Shown here: one piece after another, positions 24,685 through 34,364 of the stretch
Numbering within the stretch: position 1 is the first letter of the stretch
How the letters are laid out: each line of letters begins with the position of its first letter
NCBI GenBank assembly: GCA_003050565.1
Contig: PEBW01000003.1
Span: forward strand, 1 to 64,000
Reading direction: 5' to 3'
From: Brockia lithotrophica
GTDB lineage: Bacteria; Bacillota; Bacilli; Thermicanales; DSM-22653
Length of the DNA stretch: 64,000 nt
The notes under the pieces: model-generated
What the model saw: only the letters and a program-made list of their open reading frames with translations
What the model was told of the DNA's origin: nothing
The model's database searches: none
Made by a program: the position numbers and the translations under genes

Positions 24685-24720
24685 AAAAAGGCGACCGGCG
24701 GAGGCTGGCGCCTCCGCCGG
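24685..24720 (-). terminator. Terminator after glyS
   Basis: CCGGCGGAGGC (24695-24705) pairs with GCCTCCGCCGG (24710-24720); minus-strand TCGCCTTTTTCCC follows. It ends the long conserved operon, 82 bp after the glyS stop. Confidence 0.85.
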
Positions 24721-24801
24721 AAGGGTTCCCCGCACGCCTCGATTTCGTGGGCGGACAAAACCGCTGTTTTTACCTCCCCGGCGCTAGGCCGGCCAACAAG
24801 C

Positions 24802-26931
24802 TCACCCGCCGACGACGAGGCGCTCGGGGTCGGCGAAGCGGCGAATGAGGTCGGCCACGCCGGCCACGAGGGCGAGGCGGTTGCGGCGGAGGGCGGCGTC
24901 GGGGTCCATGACGAGGACGTCCGCGAAGAACCGGTCGATGGCTTCGGCGAGGCCGCGGAGGCGCGCAAGGCGGTCTTCCCAGCCCCGGGACTCCCAACCT
25001 TCCCGCAGGTCCTGCCACCGGGCGTAGAGATCCGCCTCCGCCTCCTGGCGGAAGAGGGAGGGATCGGGTTGAGGCGAACCCGCGAGGTGCCCTTCCTCGC
25101 GACCTTTACGCGCCATGCGCGTCGTCCGCACCCACTGCTCGATCGTCCACTTGGCGTCCTCTTCGCCCTTGAAGCGCGCGAGAAGGTGCGCGCGTTCCTC
25201 GACCTCGTGGACGAGGAGACCGCCTTCGCCGGCGTCCGCCTCGAGGGACGCCTGGACGACGTCGTAGGGAAGCCCCTCCTCTTCCAGGGCGGCGCGCACG
25301 CGCTGCGCGAGAAAGCCGTAGACTTCGTCGAGCACCGCGTCCGTCACCGTATGGCCGAAGGCGGCATACGCCGAGGCGGCGGACCTGAGAAGGACGTAAA
25401 GCCCCGGAACGGGCTGCCCTTCGCGCCCGATCCGCCGGAGGATCTGGACGACGCCGTTTGCCGCCCTCCGAAGGGCAAAGGGGTCTTCGGAACCCCGGGG
25501 AACGATCCCCACGGAAAAGAAACCCACGAGCGTATCCAGGCGGTCGAACACGGCGAGCCACCGGCCCGCGGGTGTCGCGGGGAGTTCGTCTTCCGCGCCC
25601 CGGGGGAGGCGGTGCTCGAAAATCGCCCGCGCGACCTCCTCCGGTTCGCCGTGGTGGCGGGCGTAAATTTCTCCCATCCGGCCTTCGAGTTCCGGATACT
25701 CGTTTACGAGCTGGGTGGCGAGGTCGAACTTCGCCAGAGACGCCGCCCGGCGCAGGACGGCCGCCCCTTCGGGAGAAAACCCGAGGGATGCGGCGAGCCC
25801 TTCCGCAAGGCGGACGAGGCGGCGTACTTTGTCTCCCACGCTCCCGAGGCGTTCGTGAAAGACGATGCCCTCAAGGTGCGGAAGGTACGCCTCCGGCGGG
25901 CGCCTGAGGTCGCTTTCGTAGAAAAAGCGGGCGTCCGAAAGGCGCGCGCGGATCACACGTTCAAACCCCCGACGCACGACGTCCTCCCCGCGGCCGGCAC
26001 CGTTGCGCACGGCGATGAAGTACGGGGCGAGGCGGCTGCCTGAGGTGCGCACGGCGAAGACGCGCACGTGCTCGCGCATCGTCGTCTCGAGGACGACGTC
26101 GGGAACGGCGAGAAAAGAAGGGTCGAATCGCCCGACGAGGGCCGAAGGCCACTCCACGAGATTCGTCACTTCCGCGAGGAGGTCGGGATCGCGGACGACG
26201 TCCGCCGCCTGCTCCGCCCCGACGGCTTCCGCAAGGGTACGGAGGGCGCGGGCGATTTCGCCTTCCACCGCCTCCCGTCGTTCGCGGGGATCGGCGAGAA
26301 CGAAGAGCTCCCGGAGGACGTCCGCGTAGGCGTCCGCCGCGGGAATCTCCCCCTCCCCACCGAGGACGCGGTGCCCCCGGGTCGTCCGACCCGCGCAGAT
26401 GGGTCCGAGGCACAGAGGTAGCACCTCCGTGCCGTAGAGGGCGACGACCCAGCGGATCGGGCGGAGAAAACGAATGGGCGTTTCCGTCCAACGCATCGCC
26501 CTGGGGAAGGGAAGGCCGAGGACGACCTCGCCTACGGCGGCGAGGAGCTCCTGGGCCGGGCGCCCGGCTTCCCGACGCACGCCGAAGACGTAGGCCGCCC
26601 CTCCCTGTTCGGCGATGTACAGGTCTTCCGGAGCGATGCCGCGGGAGGCGGCAAACTTGCGCGCCGCCTCGCTCCAAGACCCGTCTTGGGCGAGCGCCGC
26701 CTCCCGCCGCGGTCCGCGGAGCACCTCCTCGCGCGGCAGAGAAAATTCGGACACGTCCGTCACCTGTACGGCGAGGCGGCGGGGGGTCGAGTACGCCCGC
26801 GCTTCACCGTACGGCAGGTGCACTTCGTCGAGGTACGCGAGGATGCGCCTGAGGAGTTCTTCGCGCGTGGCGTCGATCAGGCGAGCGGGAAGTTCCTCTA
26901 CACCGATCTCCAGAAGAAAGGTCCTGCCCAC
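24802..26931 (-). CDS. glyS: Glycyl-tRNA synthetase, beta subunit
   Basis: A 709-residue beta subunit of the bacterial alpha2beta2 glycyl-tRNA synthetase, which recognises tRNA-Gly. The start FLLEIGVEELPARLI and AYSTPRRLAVQV are family marks; the central part holds an HD-like fold region (AKFDLATQLVNEYPELEGRMG, ARHHGE), and the C-terminal part is the anticodon-binding, arginyl-tRNA-synthetase-like domain. Length is normal. It follows glyQ by 135 bp with a large potential hairpin between. Confidence 0.96.
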   Translation of the reverse strand: MGRTFLLEIGVEELPARLIDATREELLRRILAYLDEVHLPYGEARAYSTPRRLAVQVTDVSEFSLPREEVLRGPRREAALAQDGSWSEAARKFAASRGIAPEDLYIAEQGGAAYVFGVRREAGRPAQELLAAVGEVVLGLPFPRAMRWTETPIRFLRPIRWVVALYGTEVLPLCLGPICAGRTTRGHRVLGGEGEIPAADAYADVLRELFVLADPRERREAVEGEIARALRTLAEAVGAEQAADVVRDPDLLAEVTNLVEWPSALVGRFDPSFLAVPDVVLETTMREHVRVFAVRTSGSRLAPYFIAVRNGAGRGEDVVRRGFERVIRARLSDARFFYESDLRRPPEAYLPHLEGIVFHERLGSVGDKVRRLVRLAEGLAASLGFSPEGAAVLRRAASLAKFDLATQLVNEYPELEGRMGEIYARHHGEPEEVARAIFEHRLPRGAEDELPATPAGRWLAVFDRLDTLVGFFSVGIVPRGSEDPFALRRAANGVVQILRRIGREGQPVPGLYVLLRSAASAYAAFGHTVTDAVLDEVYGFLAQRVRAALEEEGLPYDVVQASLEADAGEGGLLVHEVEERAHLLARFKGEEDAKWTIEQWVRTTRMARKGREEGHLAGSPQPDPSLFRQEAEADLYARWQDLREGWESRGWEDRLARLRGLAEAIDRFFADVLVMDPDAALRRNRLALVAGVADLIRRFADPERLVVGG

Positions 26932-26987
26932 CGGTTGCCAGCTCCTTCTTCGAATGCCTTACGAGCCGTCAAAGTCGAGATCGACCC

Positions 26988-27063
26988 GATGCGGAGACGA
27001 GTCGGGCTCGGGCATAGGTCGAGCGCGCTTCGCGTTTGCCCGCATCGGTATGCCCGTCTCCGC
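26988..27063 (-). other. Long inverted repeat between glyQ and glyS
   Basis: GCGGAGACG (26991-26999) can pair with CGTCTCCGC (27055-27063); GGGCATA inside pairs with TATGCCC. An alternative pairing uses GATGCGG with CCGCATC. There is no T-run, so an mRNA-processing or attenuation structure is more likely than a terminator. Confidence 0.5.
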
Positions 27064-27066
27064 ACC

Positions 27067-27957
27067 TCACGCGCCCTTCGCTTCCGCCCGGAGAAGCGGA
27101 TAGCCGAGGGCTTCTCTTTGGGCCACGTACGCGCGGGCCACCTCGTTGGCGAGGCGGCGTACGCGTGCGATGAGCCCCGCCCGTTCGCTCACGGAAACCG
27201 CTCCCCGCGCGTCAAGCACGTTGAAGGTGTGGGACATGCGGAGGACGTAGTCGTACGCCGGCAGGACGAGCCCCTCGGCCAGTGCGCGCCGCGCCTCCCG
27301 TTCGTACGCCGCAAAGAGGTCGCCCAAAAGTCCGACGTCCGCCACCTCGAAGGAGTACTTCGAGTGTTCGTACTCCGCCGTGCGGAAGATCTCGCCGTAC
27401 GATACGCCGGCGCCGTATTCTACGGAAAACACGTCGTCCTTGCCCTGCAGGTACGCGGCGATCCGCTCGAGCCCGTAGGTGATCTCCACGGCAATCGGGT
27501 TGAGTTCGAGCCCGCCGACCTGCTGGAAGTACGTGAACTGCGTGATCTCCATGCCGTCGAGCCAGATCTCCCACCCGAGGCCCCACGCGCCCAACGTCGG
27601 CGCCTCCCAGTTGTCCTCCACGAGGCGTACGTCGTGTTCACCGAGGTCGAGCCCGAGGGCGCGGAGGCTGTCCAGGTAGACGTCCACGACGTCTTCCGGC
27701 GCAGGTTTGAGGATCACCTGGTATTGGTGGTGCTGGTAGAGGCGATTGGGGTTTTCGCCGTAGCGGGCATCTGCCGGGCGCCGGGACGGTTCCACGTACG
27801 CCACGCGCCACGGTTCCGGCCCGAGCACGCGGAGAAAGGTCATCGGGTTCATCGTCCCCGCCCCGACCTCTACGTCGTAGGGCTGGACGAGGAGGCACCC
27901 TTGTCCGGCCCAAAAGCGGTGCAAGGCGAGGACGATTTCCTGAAACGAAGGACCCAT
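27067..27957 (-). CDS. glyQ: Glycyl-tRNA synthetase, alpha subunit
   Basis: A 296-residue catalytic subunit that activates glycine. Clear class-II motifs: [16 protein letters not shown] at the start, motif 2 region [24 protein letters not shown], and [14 protein letters not shown] near motif 3. ATG at 27957 with a GGGGAGG site. It follows recO by 49 bp. In Bacillus glyQS is preceded by a T-box leader; this short spacer has no room for one, so expression probably depends on upstream promoters of the era-recO block. Confidence 0.97.
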   Translation of the reverse strand: MGPSFQEIVLALHRFWAGQGCLLVQPYDVEVGAGTMNPMTFLRVLGPEPWRVAYVEPSRRPADARYGENPNRLYQHHQYQVILKPAPEDVVDVYLDSLRALGLDLGEHDVRLVEDNWEAPTLGAWGLGWEIWLDGMEITQFTYFQQVGGLELNPIAVEITYGLERIAAYLQGKDDVFSVEYGAGVSYGEIFRTAEYEHSKYSFEVADVGLLGDLFAAYEREARRALAEGLVLPAYDYVLRMSHTFNVLDARGAVSVSERAGLIARVRRLANEVARAYVAQREALGYPLLRAEAKGA

Positions 27958-28006
27958 GGGAAAGCCTCCCCGTCTCTGTGCGTCTCGGCGCAACCTGCGC
28001 CTCCGT

Positions 28007-28795
28007 CTATGTCTCTTTCGCCGTCTCGCTTCCGGGTTCCTCTCCCGCCGCAAGGAGCGGGCGGGAAATTTCCCGCGCCACGCGCTTCGCGTAAAGGGGA
28101 GCCGGCCAGTGATGGGCCAAAAAGGCGTCCATGTGGCGGGCGACCTCGCCTATCGTGTCCGGCTTCGCCGTCAAGCGGCCGATGCGCCCCGGAGGAAGTT
28201 GGACGAAGGCGCGCAGAAAGTACAGGGCCGCCGAAGAGAGGGAATAGGCGTCCGTCAAGCGGGGGACGCAGTCGGCGCACACCGCCCCGCCGGCTCCGGG
28301 AGAAAAGGCGACGAGGGGAACGTCCCCTCGGCCGCAGCGGGCGCAGCGGTGGAGCTCCGGTGCGAGCCCCTGAACCCGCAGCGTCGCAAGCTCGAGGTAC
28401 GCCGCAACCAGCTCGGGCGGATCGCTCCCCGACAGACGGCGCAAGTACCACAGGAATACGTCGTACAGCGACCGCGCGTCCCGGTCTTCGCCGACGTGCT
28501 CGAGGAGTTCCGCGCCGTACGCCGCCCACGCGAAGCGCACCGGGTCTTCCTCCAGGGGAGGAAAGCGTTCGAGGAGTTCTGCCTGCGCCACCGTACCCAC
28601 TTCCCTCGTCTTCCGGTAGCGGACCTCGACGACGCGAAAGGGCTGAAGGACGGCACGCACCCGCGACCCGAGCTTGCGCCCGCCGCGGGCGACGAGCGGA
28701 AGACGACCTTCGATCTCGCCGAAGAGCACGACGAGGAGATCCCGCTCCCCGTACGCGCGAACGCGGAGGACGATGGCCTGCTCCCCCTCCTTCAT
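28007..28795 (-). CDS. recO: RecO, recombination mediator
   Basis: A 262-residue protein with an N-terminal OB fold (about 1-80: [31 protein letters not shown]) and a C-terminal helical part with a zinc site (CARCGRGD, then CADC). It anneals SSB-coated DNA and loads RecA with RecR. The ATG at 28795 has a GAAGGAG site and removes an unlikely basic extension. Order era-yqzL-recO-glyQ is that of Bacillus. Confidence 0.95.
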   Translation of the reverse strand: MKEGEQAIVLRVRAYGERDLLVVLFGEIEGRLPLVARGGRKLGSRVRAVLQPFRVVEVRYRKTREVGTVAQAELLERFPPLEEDPVRFAWAAYGAELLEHVGEDRDARSLYDVFLWYLRRLSGSDPPELVAAYLELATLRVQGLAPELHRCARCGRGDVPLVAFSPGAGGAVCADCVPRLTDAYSLSSAALYFLRAFVQLPPGRIGRLTAKPDTIGEVARHMDAFLAHHWPAPLYAKRVAREISRPLLAAGEEPGSETAKET

Positions 28796-28867
28796 CTCCT
28801 TCGCTCCCTTCCCCGGGCGCGCTGGCGCGGCGCGCACCCGCTTCCGCCGCACCGGCCGAACGACCCG

Positions 28868-29098
28868 TCAGGCGTCCGACGCATCCGGCGGCGAAAGCTC
28901 CGTCCGCCCTTCCGGCCGATCCGCACGCCCTGCCCCTTGTTTTGGCCGGGCGAACTCTTCTCCGAATTCCGCAAACTCCCGCCGGGCACCTTCGCCCGCC
29001 TTCGAGGCAAGCTTTGCCGTGCGGCCGGCGTACTTGTACAGTAGGTACGACTCCACGAGACCCGTCCGCTCGAAGAGACGCCAATACGGATTGGACAC
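28868..29098 (-). CDS. yqzL: YqzL-family small protein with an extended tail
   Basis: A 76-residue protein. The first 24 residues (NPYWRLFERTGLVESYLLYK) match the YqzL family, which sits between era and recO in Bacillus and has about 47 residues. The remaining 50 residues are charged and look disordered, so the gene is longer than usual. GTG start at 29098 after GGAGGGG. Function unknown. Confidence 0.7.
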   Translation of the reverse strand: MSNPYWRLFERTGLVESYLLYKYAGRTAKLASKAGEGARREFAEFGEEFARPKQGAGRADRPEGRTELSPPDASDA

Positions 29099-29367
29099 GG
29101 TCGTTCACCCCTCCTCGGCTCCGGAGGAACCTTCTGTACGTGCCCTTCCTCCCCGTCTAGGTTTCCCACGGCGGTCCGACGGCACTTTGCCAACTCGTAC
29201 CGCCCCGGTTACGCCGTGTCCCTCCGCCCTCCTCTCCGCGTTTCGGCGCCGGGCGGGGCTACCTCCGCCGACTTTCCGGCTTCTCGCCCGTGCCGCGTCG
29301 GTGTCTCTCGGAAAAGGCAAGCACCTCGCGCCTCCCGCCGCGAATCGGACCTGTGGGGTTCTCCGCC

Positions 29368-30273
29368 CTATGTGTCGCGGTAGCCGAACTCGCGGAGGAG
29401 CGTCGGGCGGTCGCGCCAGCGCTCGCGCACGCGCACCCAAAGCTTGAGGAAGACCTTTCTGCCGAAGCGTTCCTCGAGTTCGCGGCGCGCCGCCGTGCCG
29501 ATTTCCTTGAGCTTCGATCCGCCCCGGCCGATGAGAATCGCCTTTTGCCCCTCCCGTTCGACGGTGACGACCGCCGCAAGGGAGAGAAGCCCTTCCGTCT
29601 CTTCCCAGCTCTCGATCTGCACGTCTACGGCGTGCGGCACCTCCTCTTCCGTAAAGAGGAGGATCTTCTCGCGGATGATCTCCGCCGCGTGAAAGGCTTC
29701 GGGGCGATCGGACAAAACGTCGGGAGGGAAAAAGTACGGCCCCTCCGGCAGGTACGCGAAAATCAGGTCCACGAGACGGTCGAGCCCGTCCCCGCGCAGG
29801 GCGGATACGGGTACGATCTCGCGGAACTCTCCGGCGTCCTTCACGCGCTCGATGAGCGGAAGGACGAGGGCGCGGTTGGTGAGGGCGTCGATCTTGTTGA
29901 GGACGGCGATGACGGGAACCGCCGAAGGAAAAAGTTCCTCGGCGATGCGCGCGTCGCCTTCCGTCCAGCCCCGGGCGGCGTCGATCACGAAGAGGACGAG
30001 GTCGACGTCGCGCAGGACGCGCCGCGCGCTTTCGTTCATCCACTCTCCGAGCTTGCTCCTGGGACGGTGAATCCCCGGCGTATCCACGAAGACGATCTGC
30101 CCGCGCGCCTCCGTGTAGACACCGCGGACGTTGTGGCGCGTCGTCTGAGGTTTGGGCGTGACGATCGCGACTTTCGAACCTACGACGGCGTTCACGAGGG
30201 TGGACTTGCCCACGTTGGGGCGCCCGACAACGGCCGCAAAGCCGGAACGCCGCTTCGTCTCCGGGGCGTTCAC
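29368..30273 (-). CDS. era: Era, ribosome-maturation GTPase
   Basis: A 301-residue GTPase. G1 GRPNVGKS, G2 region PQTTRHNVRG, G3 DTPGIH and G4 NKID are visible, followed by the C-terminal KH domain (AILIGRGGSKLKEIG) that binds the 3' end of 16S rRNA. The GTG at 30273 has a GAGGAGGG site and overlaps the cdd stop (GTGA). The 270-bp space before yqzL holds no gene that I can see. Confidence 0.97.
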   Translation of the reverse strand: MNAPETKRRSGFAAVVGRPNVGKSTLVNAVVGSKVAIVTPKPQTTRHNVRGVYTEARGQIVFVDTPGIHRPRSKLGEWMNESARRVLRDVDLVLFVIDAARGWTEGDARIAEELFPSAVPVIAVLNKIDALTNRALVLPLIERVKDAGEFREIVPVSALRGDGLDRLVDLIFAYLPEGPYFFPPDVLSDRPEAFHAAEIIREKILLFTEEEVPHAVDVQIESWEETEGLLSLAAVVTVEREGQKAILIGRGGSKLKEIGTAARRELEERFGRKVFLKLWVRVRERWRDRPTLLREFGYRDT

Positions 30274-30767
30274 GCCCTTCCCTCCTCTCCCGCGCGCCAC
30301 AGGCCTTCCCCGGTTCCGAGAGGTCCGCTCTCCCCTTCCTCCCGCAGGAGGTCGTCCGGGGCGAAGGAAAAGGGGAGAAGTTCTTCGACGGTGGTGAGGA
30401 GCACCTCCCCGCGGAGGTTGGCGAGGATCACGGGCATCGTAGGGGGACAGAGCTCCGCCATCACCTGCCGACAGGCACCGCACGGCGGAACGGGGCGCGG
30501 CGCGTCGGCCACGACGTACAGCGCGCGAAAGCCGCGTTCGCCCTCCGCATACGCCCGATACAGGGCGACCCGTTCTGCGCACATGGAAAGGGGGTAGGCC
30601 GCATTTTCGATGTTGAAGCCCTGGACGTACGCGCCGGAACCCGTGCGCGCGGCCGCACCCACGGCAAAGCGCGAGTACGGGACGTAGGCGTTCTCGCGCG
30701 CCTCTACGGCCCGGCGAAGCCCTTCGCGATGTTCCGGCGAAAGCGCTTCCCACGTCGTCTGTTCCAC
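30270..30767 (-). CDS. cdd: Cytidine deaminase
   Basis: A 165-residue zinc enzyme that converts cytidine to uridine. The zinc and proton-transfer residues are in MCAERVALY (C-A-E) and PCGACRQV (two Cys); YVPYSRFAVGAA and FNIENAAYP complete the site. GTG start at 30767 after AGGGGG. About 30 extra residues follow the usual family end, rich in E and G. Overlaps era by four bases. Confidence 0.95.
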   Translation of the reverse strand: MEQTTWEALSPEHREGLRRAVEARENAYVPYSRFAVGAAARTGSGAYVQGFNIENAAYPLSMCAERVALYRAYAEGERGFRALYVVADAPRPVPPCGACRQVMAELCPPTMPVILANLRGEVLLTTVEELLPFSFAPDDLLREEGESGPLGTGEGLWRAGEEGRA

Positions 30768-30808
30768 GATTCGACCCCCTGATCCGGCTTCCCGAGCCCC
30801 GGGAAGGA

Positions 30809-31537
30809 CTACATCCGCCCAAGAGCCCCCATGCCCAGCCACACGGCAAACCAGAGAAAGACGTGGAGCGGACGCCGAGGGCCGGAAAAGGCGAACACGT
30901 AGGCAAGCGGAGGCAGAACACATGCTACCACAGGAAGGAGAAAAAAGGAAGCGCGCCAATAAAGCAGGGCGAAAAAGACGTCCGCGCCCAGGGCCAAGAA
31001 ATCCCCCGGGAGGAGGGAAAGGGAAGCCGCGGCGGAGGGCCGCCGCCCGGCCGAAGGGAGGCGATCCCTCGCTCGCCGCCCCAAGACGAGTCCCAAGGCG
31101 AGTCCCGAGGCGACGAGCGAACCCAGAACGAGGGCACCGGTCGGCACGTGGTCGCGGAGCTCTACGGCGCGGGCGGCAAACGGCGGGAGGAGGACGAAGA
31201 CGCCGACCGCGAGGGCGAAGGAAGCGGCGAGGAGCACCGCCGCCGCGGACAAGTCCTTGGCCGCCTTGGCGAGGGGGTGAACTTCGGCCGTGACGAGGTC
31301 TACGACGCGCTCGACGGCGGAATTCCCGAGCTCCGCCCCCAACACGATCCCTATGGCCAGAAGGACCCAGAGCCATTCCTCCCGCGAGAGCCCGCCGACC
31401 CACCCCGCGAGGACGGCGTAGCCGGCGAGCCAAAGGTGCACGCGAAAGTTCGCTTCCCGGCGGTACGCCTCGCCGAGCCCTTCCCCCGCAAAGCGAATCG
31501 TCCTGAAAATCCTCCGCCACTCCCCCACCGCCGTCAC
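30809..31537 (-). CDS. dgkA: DgkA-family undecaprenol/diacylglycerol kinase with a C-terminal membrane extension
   Basis: A 242-residue membrane protein. Residues 1-115 are a prokaryotic DgkA domain: FAGEGLGEAYRREANFRVHLW, the catalytic-region AELGNSAVERVVDLV (E-x-x-N-x-A-x-E) and HPLAKAAKDLSAAAVL. In Gram-positives this enzyme phosphorylates undecaprenol. Residues 120-242 add about four further membrane segments. Some relatives are fused to a PAP2 phosphatase, but I cannot find the PAP2 motifs here, so the extension is unassigned. GTG start overlaps ybeY (GTGA). Confidence 0.88.
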   Translation of the reverse strand: MTAVGEWRRIFRTIRFAGEGLGEAYRREANFRVHLWLAGYAVLAGWVGGLSREEWLWVLLAIGIVLGAELGNSAVERVVDLVTAEVHPLAKAAKDLSAAAVLLAASFALAVGVFVLLPPFAARAVELRDHVPTGALVLGSLVASGLALGLVLGRRARDRLPSAGRRPSAAASLSLLPGDFLALGADVFFALLYWRASFFLLPVVACVLPPLAYVFAFSGPRRPLHVFLWFAVWLGMGALGRM

Positions 31538-31968
31538 CTCGTAATGCCAAAGGCCGCGAGGAGTTCCTCCTGCCGCCGGAACATCTCCGCCTCGGCTTCC
31601 TCCGTGTCGTGGTCGTACCCGAGGAGGTGGTAGAAGCCGTGAACGATCAGGAAAAAGATTTCGCGGCGAAGGGAGTGCCCGTACGCTTCCGCCTGCCGGC
31701 GGGCCGTGGGCACGGATACGACGATGTCACCGAGGACGGGGTCGTCGTCGAGGGGAAAGGTGAGGACGTCCGTCGGCGCGTCCACGCCCCGGTAACGGCC
31801 GTTGAGTTCACGGATTTCCTCGTCGCCTACGAACGAGAGGGAGATCTCCGCTGCCGGAACCCCTTCCCGCCGAAGCCCCTCTTCGAGCATGCGAGCGAGG
31901 AGGTCCTCTTCTTCCTCGCTCAGGCGAAAGTCACGGGCGGCGTACCGGATGTCGAGTTCGAGAGCCAC
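31534..31968 (-). CDS. ybeY: YbeY, rRNA maturation endoribonuclease
   Basis: A 144-residue zinc endoribonuclease acting in 16S rRNA 3'-end maturation and ribosome quality control. The metal motif HGFYHLLGYDHD is intact, and the GVDAPTDVLTFPL segment is typical. The GTG at 31968 is preceded by GGAGGAGG at good spacing, which decides against an in-frame ATG upstream. Normal length, normal position between pgpH and dgkA. Confidence 0.96.
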   Translation of the reverse strand: MALELDIRYAARDFRLSEEEEDLLARMLEEGLRREGVPAAEISLSFVGDEEIRELNGRYRGVDAPTDVLTFPLDDDPVLGDIVVSVPTARRQAEAYGHSLRREIFFLIVHGFYHLLGYDHDTEEAEAEMFRRQEELLAAFGITR

Positions 31969-32062
31969 GGAAATTCCTCCTCCGTCGGACATCAGGAGAG
32001 CCGGCGGATCCGGAGCGCCCGATCGGCGCTCCTCGGCAAAGGCGCGGACGAAGGGACAGCGC

Positions 32063-34249
32063 TTACGGCGAGGGGGAGGACGACGGTTCGGTGCCGGAAG
32101 CGGGAGGCGCACCTTCCCCGCCCGACGAATCCCGAGAAGTCTCCGAGTCGCTCCCCCCGCCTTCCCGGAAGAGGCCGGTGGAGGGGAGCTTGGGGTATTC
32201 GATGCGCCGGTGGAAGATCCCCGCAAGCGTCTCCAGGAACGCACGGCGGATGAGCTCGATCTCGCGCATCGTGAGGTCGCACTCCCCGAGCTGCCCGTCT
32301 TCGATCTTTTCGTGGATCACCTCGCTCACCGCGGCTTCGACTTCCTGGGGGGTCGGCTGCTTCAACGAGCGCACCGTCGCCTCCACGCTGTCCGCAAGCA
32401 TCACGATCGCCGCCTCTTTGAACTGCGGCTTGGGACCGGGGTAGCGGAACGCCTCTACGCGCGCGTCGGGGTCGTGTTCGCGTGCGCGCGCGTAAAAGTA
32501 CCGGAGGACGCTCGTCCCGTGGTGCTGTGCGGCGATGTCCACGATGGCCTTGGGAAAGCGGTGTTCCTCGAGGATGCGTACCCCGTCCGCGACGTGCGCG
32601 AAGATGATGTCCCGGCTCACGAAGGGCGAAAGGTGCTCGTGGGGGCTAGGGCCGCCCATCTCGTTTTCCACGAAGTACGCCGGACGCACCGTCTTCCCCA
32701 CGTCGTGGTAGTACGCCCCCACGCGGCAGAGAAGCCCGTCCGCGTCTATGGCTTCGGCGGCCGCCTCCGCGAGGTTGGCCACCATGAGGCTGTGGTGGTA
32801 CGTCCCCGGAGCTTCAAGGAGGATCTTGCGGAGGAGGGGGTGATTGGGGTTGGCGAGCTCGAGGAGCGTCATGGGTGAGAGGATCCCGAAGGAAGCTTCG
32901 AAGGCGGGGAGGACGCCGGCCGCGAGCACCATGGCGAGCGGGGCGGAGAGAAACGCCGGAACGAAACGCTGCAGCGCGTCGGGAAACGCGAGGGGCTCGT
33001 TGGCGAGCAGCGCGTACAGGAAAAAGGCAAACGCCCCGGCGCTCCCGGACCAGAGCGAGGCCCCCACGAGGTCGCGCCGCGTCTCCGCGCGCCCCAGGCG
33101 GTACAACCCCACGCCCACCGTCAGAAGGGCCTCGAGGAATACCGGAACGTCGAAGATCTGCCCAACACGCTCCTTAAAAAAGAAGGCCGCCACGAGCGCG
33201 TGGTGCGCCCCGAGGACGAGTCCCGCCGAAGTCCCGAGGATGAGCGCGGCGAGAAAAGAGGACATCGCAAAGGGCGCGAGGTAGATGAAGTTCCGACCCG
33301 TTGCCTCGGAGAGCCAGAAAAAGGCGTCCATCGCCAGAAGGCCGAGGAGGGCGGAAAAGCCGGCCACGACGTGCGCCGTGTCCTGGGGAATCCCCGAGCG
33401 AAAGGGAATCCGGCGGAAGGACACGTGGAGGGCTCCGAGGTTGACCAAGGCGAAGAGGGCCGTCCCGGCAAGGGGCTTGATGGGAAACGGGTCCACGAGC
33501 CCGAGAAGTTTGAGCTTCCGCAGGACTTCGCTGTTGATCACCTGACCTTCGTCGACGATCGTGTCTCCCTCGTAGATGTACACGGGAGAAACGGAATCCG
33601 CCGCCTTTTTGCGGGCGGCCTCCGTAGCCTCTTTGTCCAACGTGACGTTGGGCACGATGGCCCTTCGCCCGATCTCCTGGACGGTCGTGCGCGCCGCGGG
33701 GCTCAGGTCCGACACGATCATCCGCTCGTCCACGAGTCCCCGGGCGCGCTCGAGCTCCTCTTCCCGAACGCCCGCGCGGAGGATCTGCTCCACGAGGTAC
33801 AAGGTCACGTTCTCCATCGCCATGAGCGTCTCCACGGGGACGCCGGCCAGCGTGCGGTAGGCATCGTCCGGAAGAGAGAAGGGACTGAGTTCGTCCTTGA
33901 TCTTCTTGATGCGATCCGCGTACGGCGGTTCCGGCTCCTGGCCGCGGAAGGCGATGACGTCGTCGTAAAAGCGGCGCACGAGGTTGAGCTGCACTTGCGT
34001 GATCGCGTCGTTCACCGTGTACACGGGCTCTACCTTGTTAGCCGCCTCTTCGCGCAGGCGCTGCGTAGCCTCGGCGTCGTACACCGTCCGGGGGGCAACG
34101 ATGCGCTCCCTCGCCCGCGAACCGAGTTCGATCGTCGCCTGGTTTACGCGCACAGCTTGCGCCAGAAGGAAAAAGAGGACGAGGCCGTAGAGGACCCAGA
34201 CGAACGGCCGAAAAAGGCGCGGCACGAGGCGACGAAACGAGGCCAGCAC
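32063..34249 (-). CDS. pgpH: PgpH (YqfF), HD-domain c-di-AMP phosphodiesterase
   Basis: A 728-residue membrane protein. Order: N-terminal membrane helix (about 12-34), extracellular 7TMR-HDED domain (about 40-270), seven membrane helices (about 275-480), and a cytosolic HD domain (about 490-690) with YHHSLMVANLAEAAA, YYHDVGKTVRP and AAQHHGTS. In Bacillus and Listeria it degrades c-di-AMP. The tail is Pro/Ser-rich. Start GTG at 34249 with AGGAGGGG. Position between phoH and ybeY is conserved. Confidence 0.95.
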   Translation of the reverse strand: MLASFRRLVPRLFRPFVWVLYGLVLFFLLAQAVRVNQATIELGSRARERIVAPRTVYDAEATQRLREEAANKVEPVYTVNDAITQVQLNLVRRFYDDVIAFRGQEPEPPYADRIKKIKDELSPFSLPDDAYRTLAGVPVETLMAMENVTLYLVEQILRAGVREEELERARGLVDERMIVSDLSPAARTTVQEIGRRAIVPNVTLDKEATEAARKKAADSVSPVYIYEGDTIVDEGQVINSEVLRKLKLLGLVDPFPIKPLAGTALFALVNLGALHVSFRRIPFRSGIPQDTAHVVAGFSALLGLLAMDAFFWLSEATGRNFIYLAPFAMSSFLAALILGTSAGLVLGAHHALVAAFFFKERVGQIFDVPVFLEALLTVGVGLYRLGRAETRRDLVGASLWSGSAGAFAFFLYALLANEPLAFPDALQRFVPAFLSAPLAMVLAAGVLPAFEASFGILSPMTLLELANPNHPLLRKILLEAPGTYHHSLMVANLAEAAAEAIDADGLLCRVGAYYHDVGKTVRPAYFVENEMGGPSPHEHLSPFVSRDIIFAHVADGVRILEEHRFPKAIVDIAAQHHGTSVLRYFYARAREHDPDARVEAFRYPGPKPQFKEAAIVMLADSVEATVRSLKQPTPQEVEAAVSEVIHEKIEDGQLGECDLTMREIELIRRAFLETLAGIFHRRIEYPKLPSTGLFREGGGSDSETSRDSSGGEGAPPASGTEPSSSPSP

Positions 34250-34364
34250 ATCCCCCCCTCCTTTCCCGAAAAGGACGGAACGCCTGACGTCTACAAATAC
34301 CCGAGCCGTTGTCCCGAGATTCGGGGGACGATTCGGGACCGACCGAAAGTGGAGGGGTTCGCCC

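Noticed and set aside
27958-28006. T-box riboswitch before glyQ
   Set aside because: The spacer is only 49 bp and lacks the T-box sequence.
29099-29367. Extra gene between yqzL and era
   Set aside because: Frames here have no start signal and are Arg/Pro-rich; nothing is supported.
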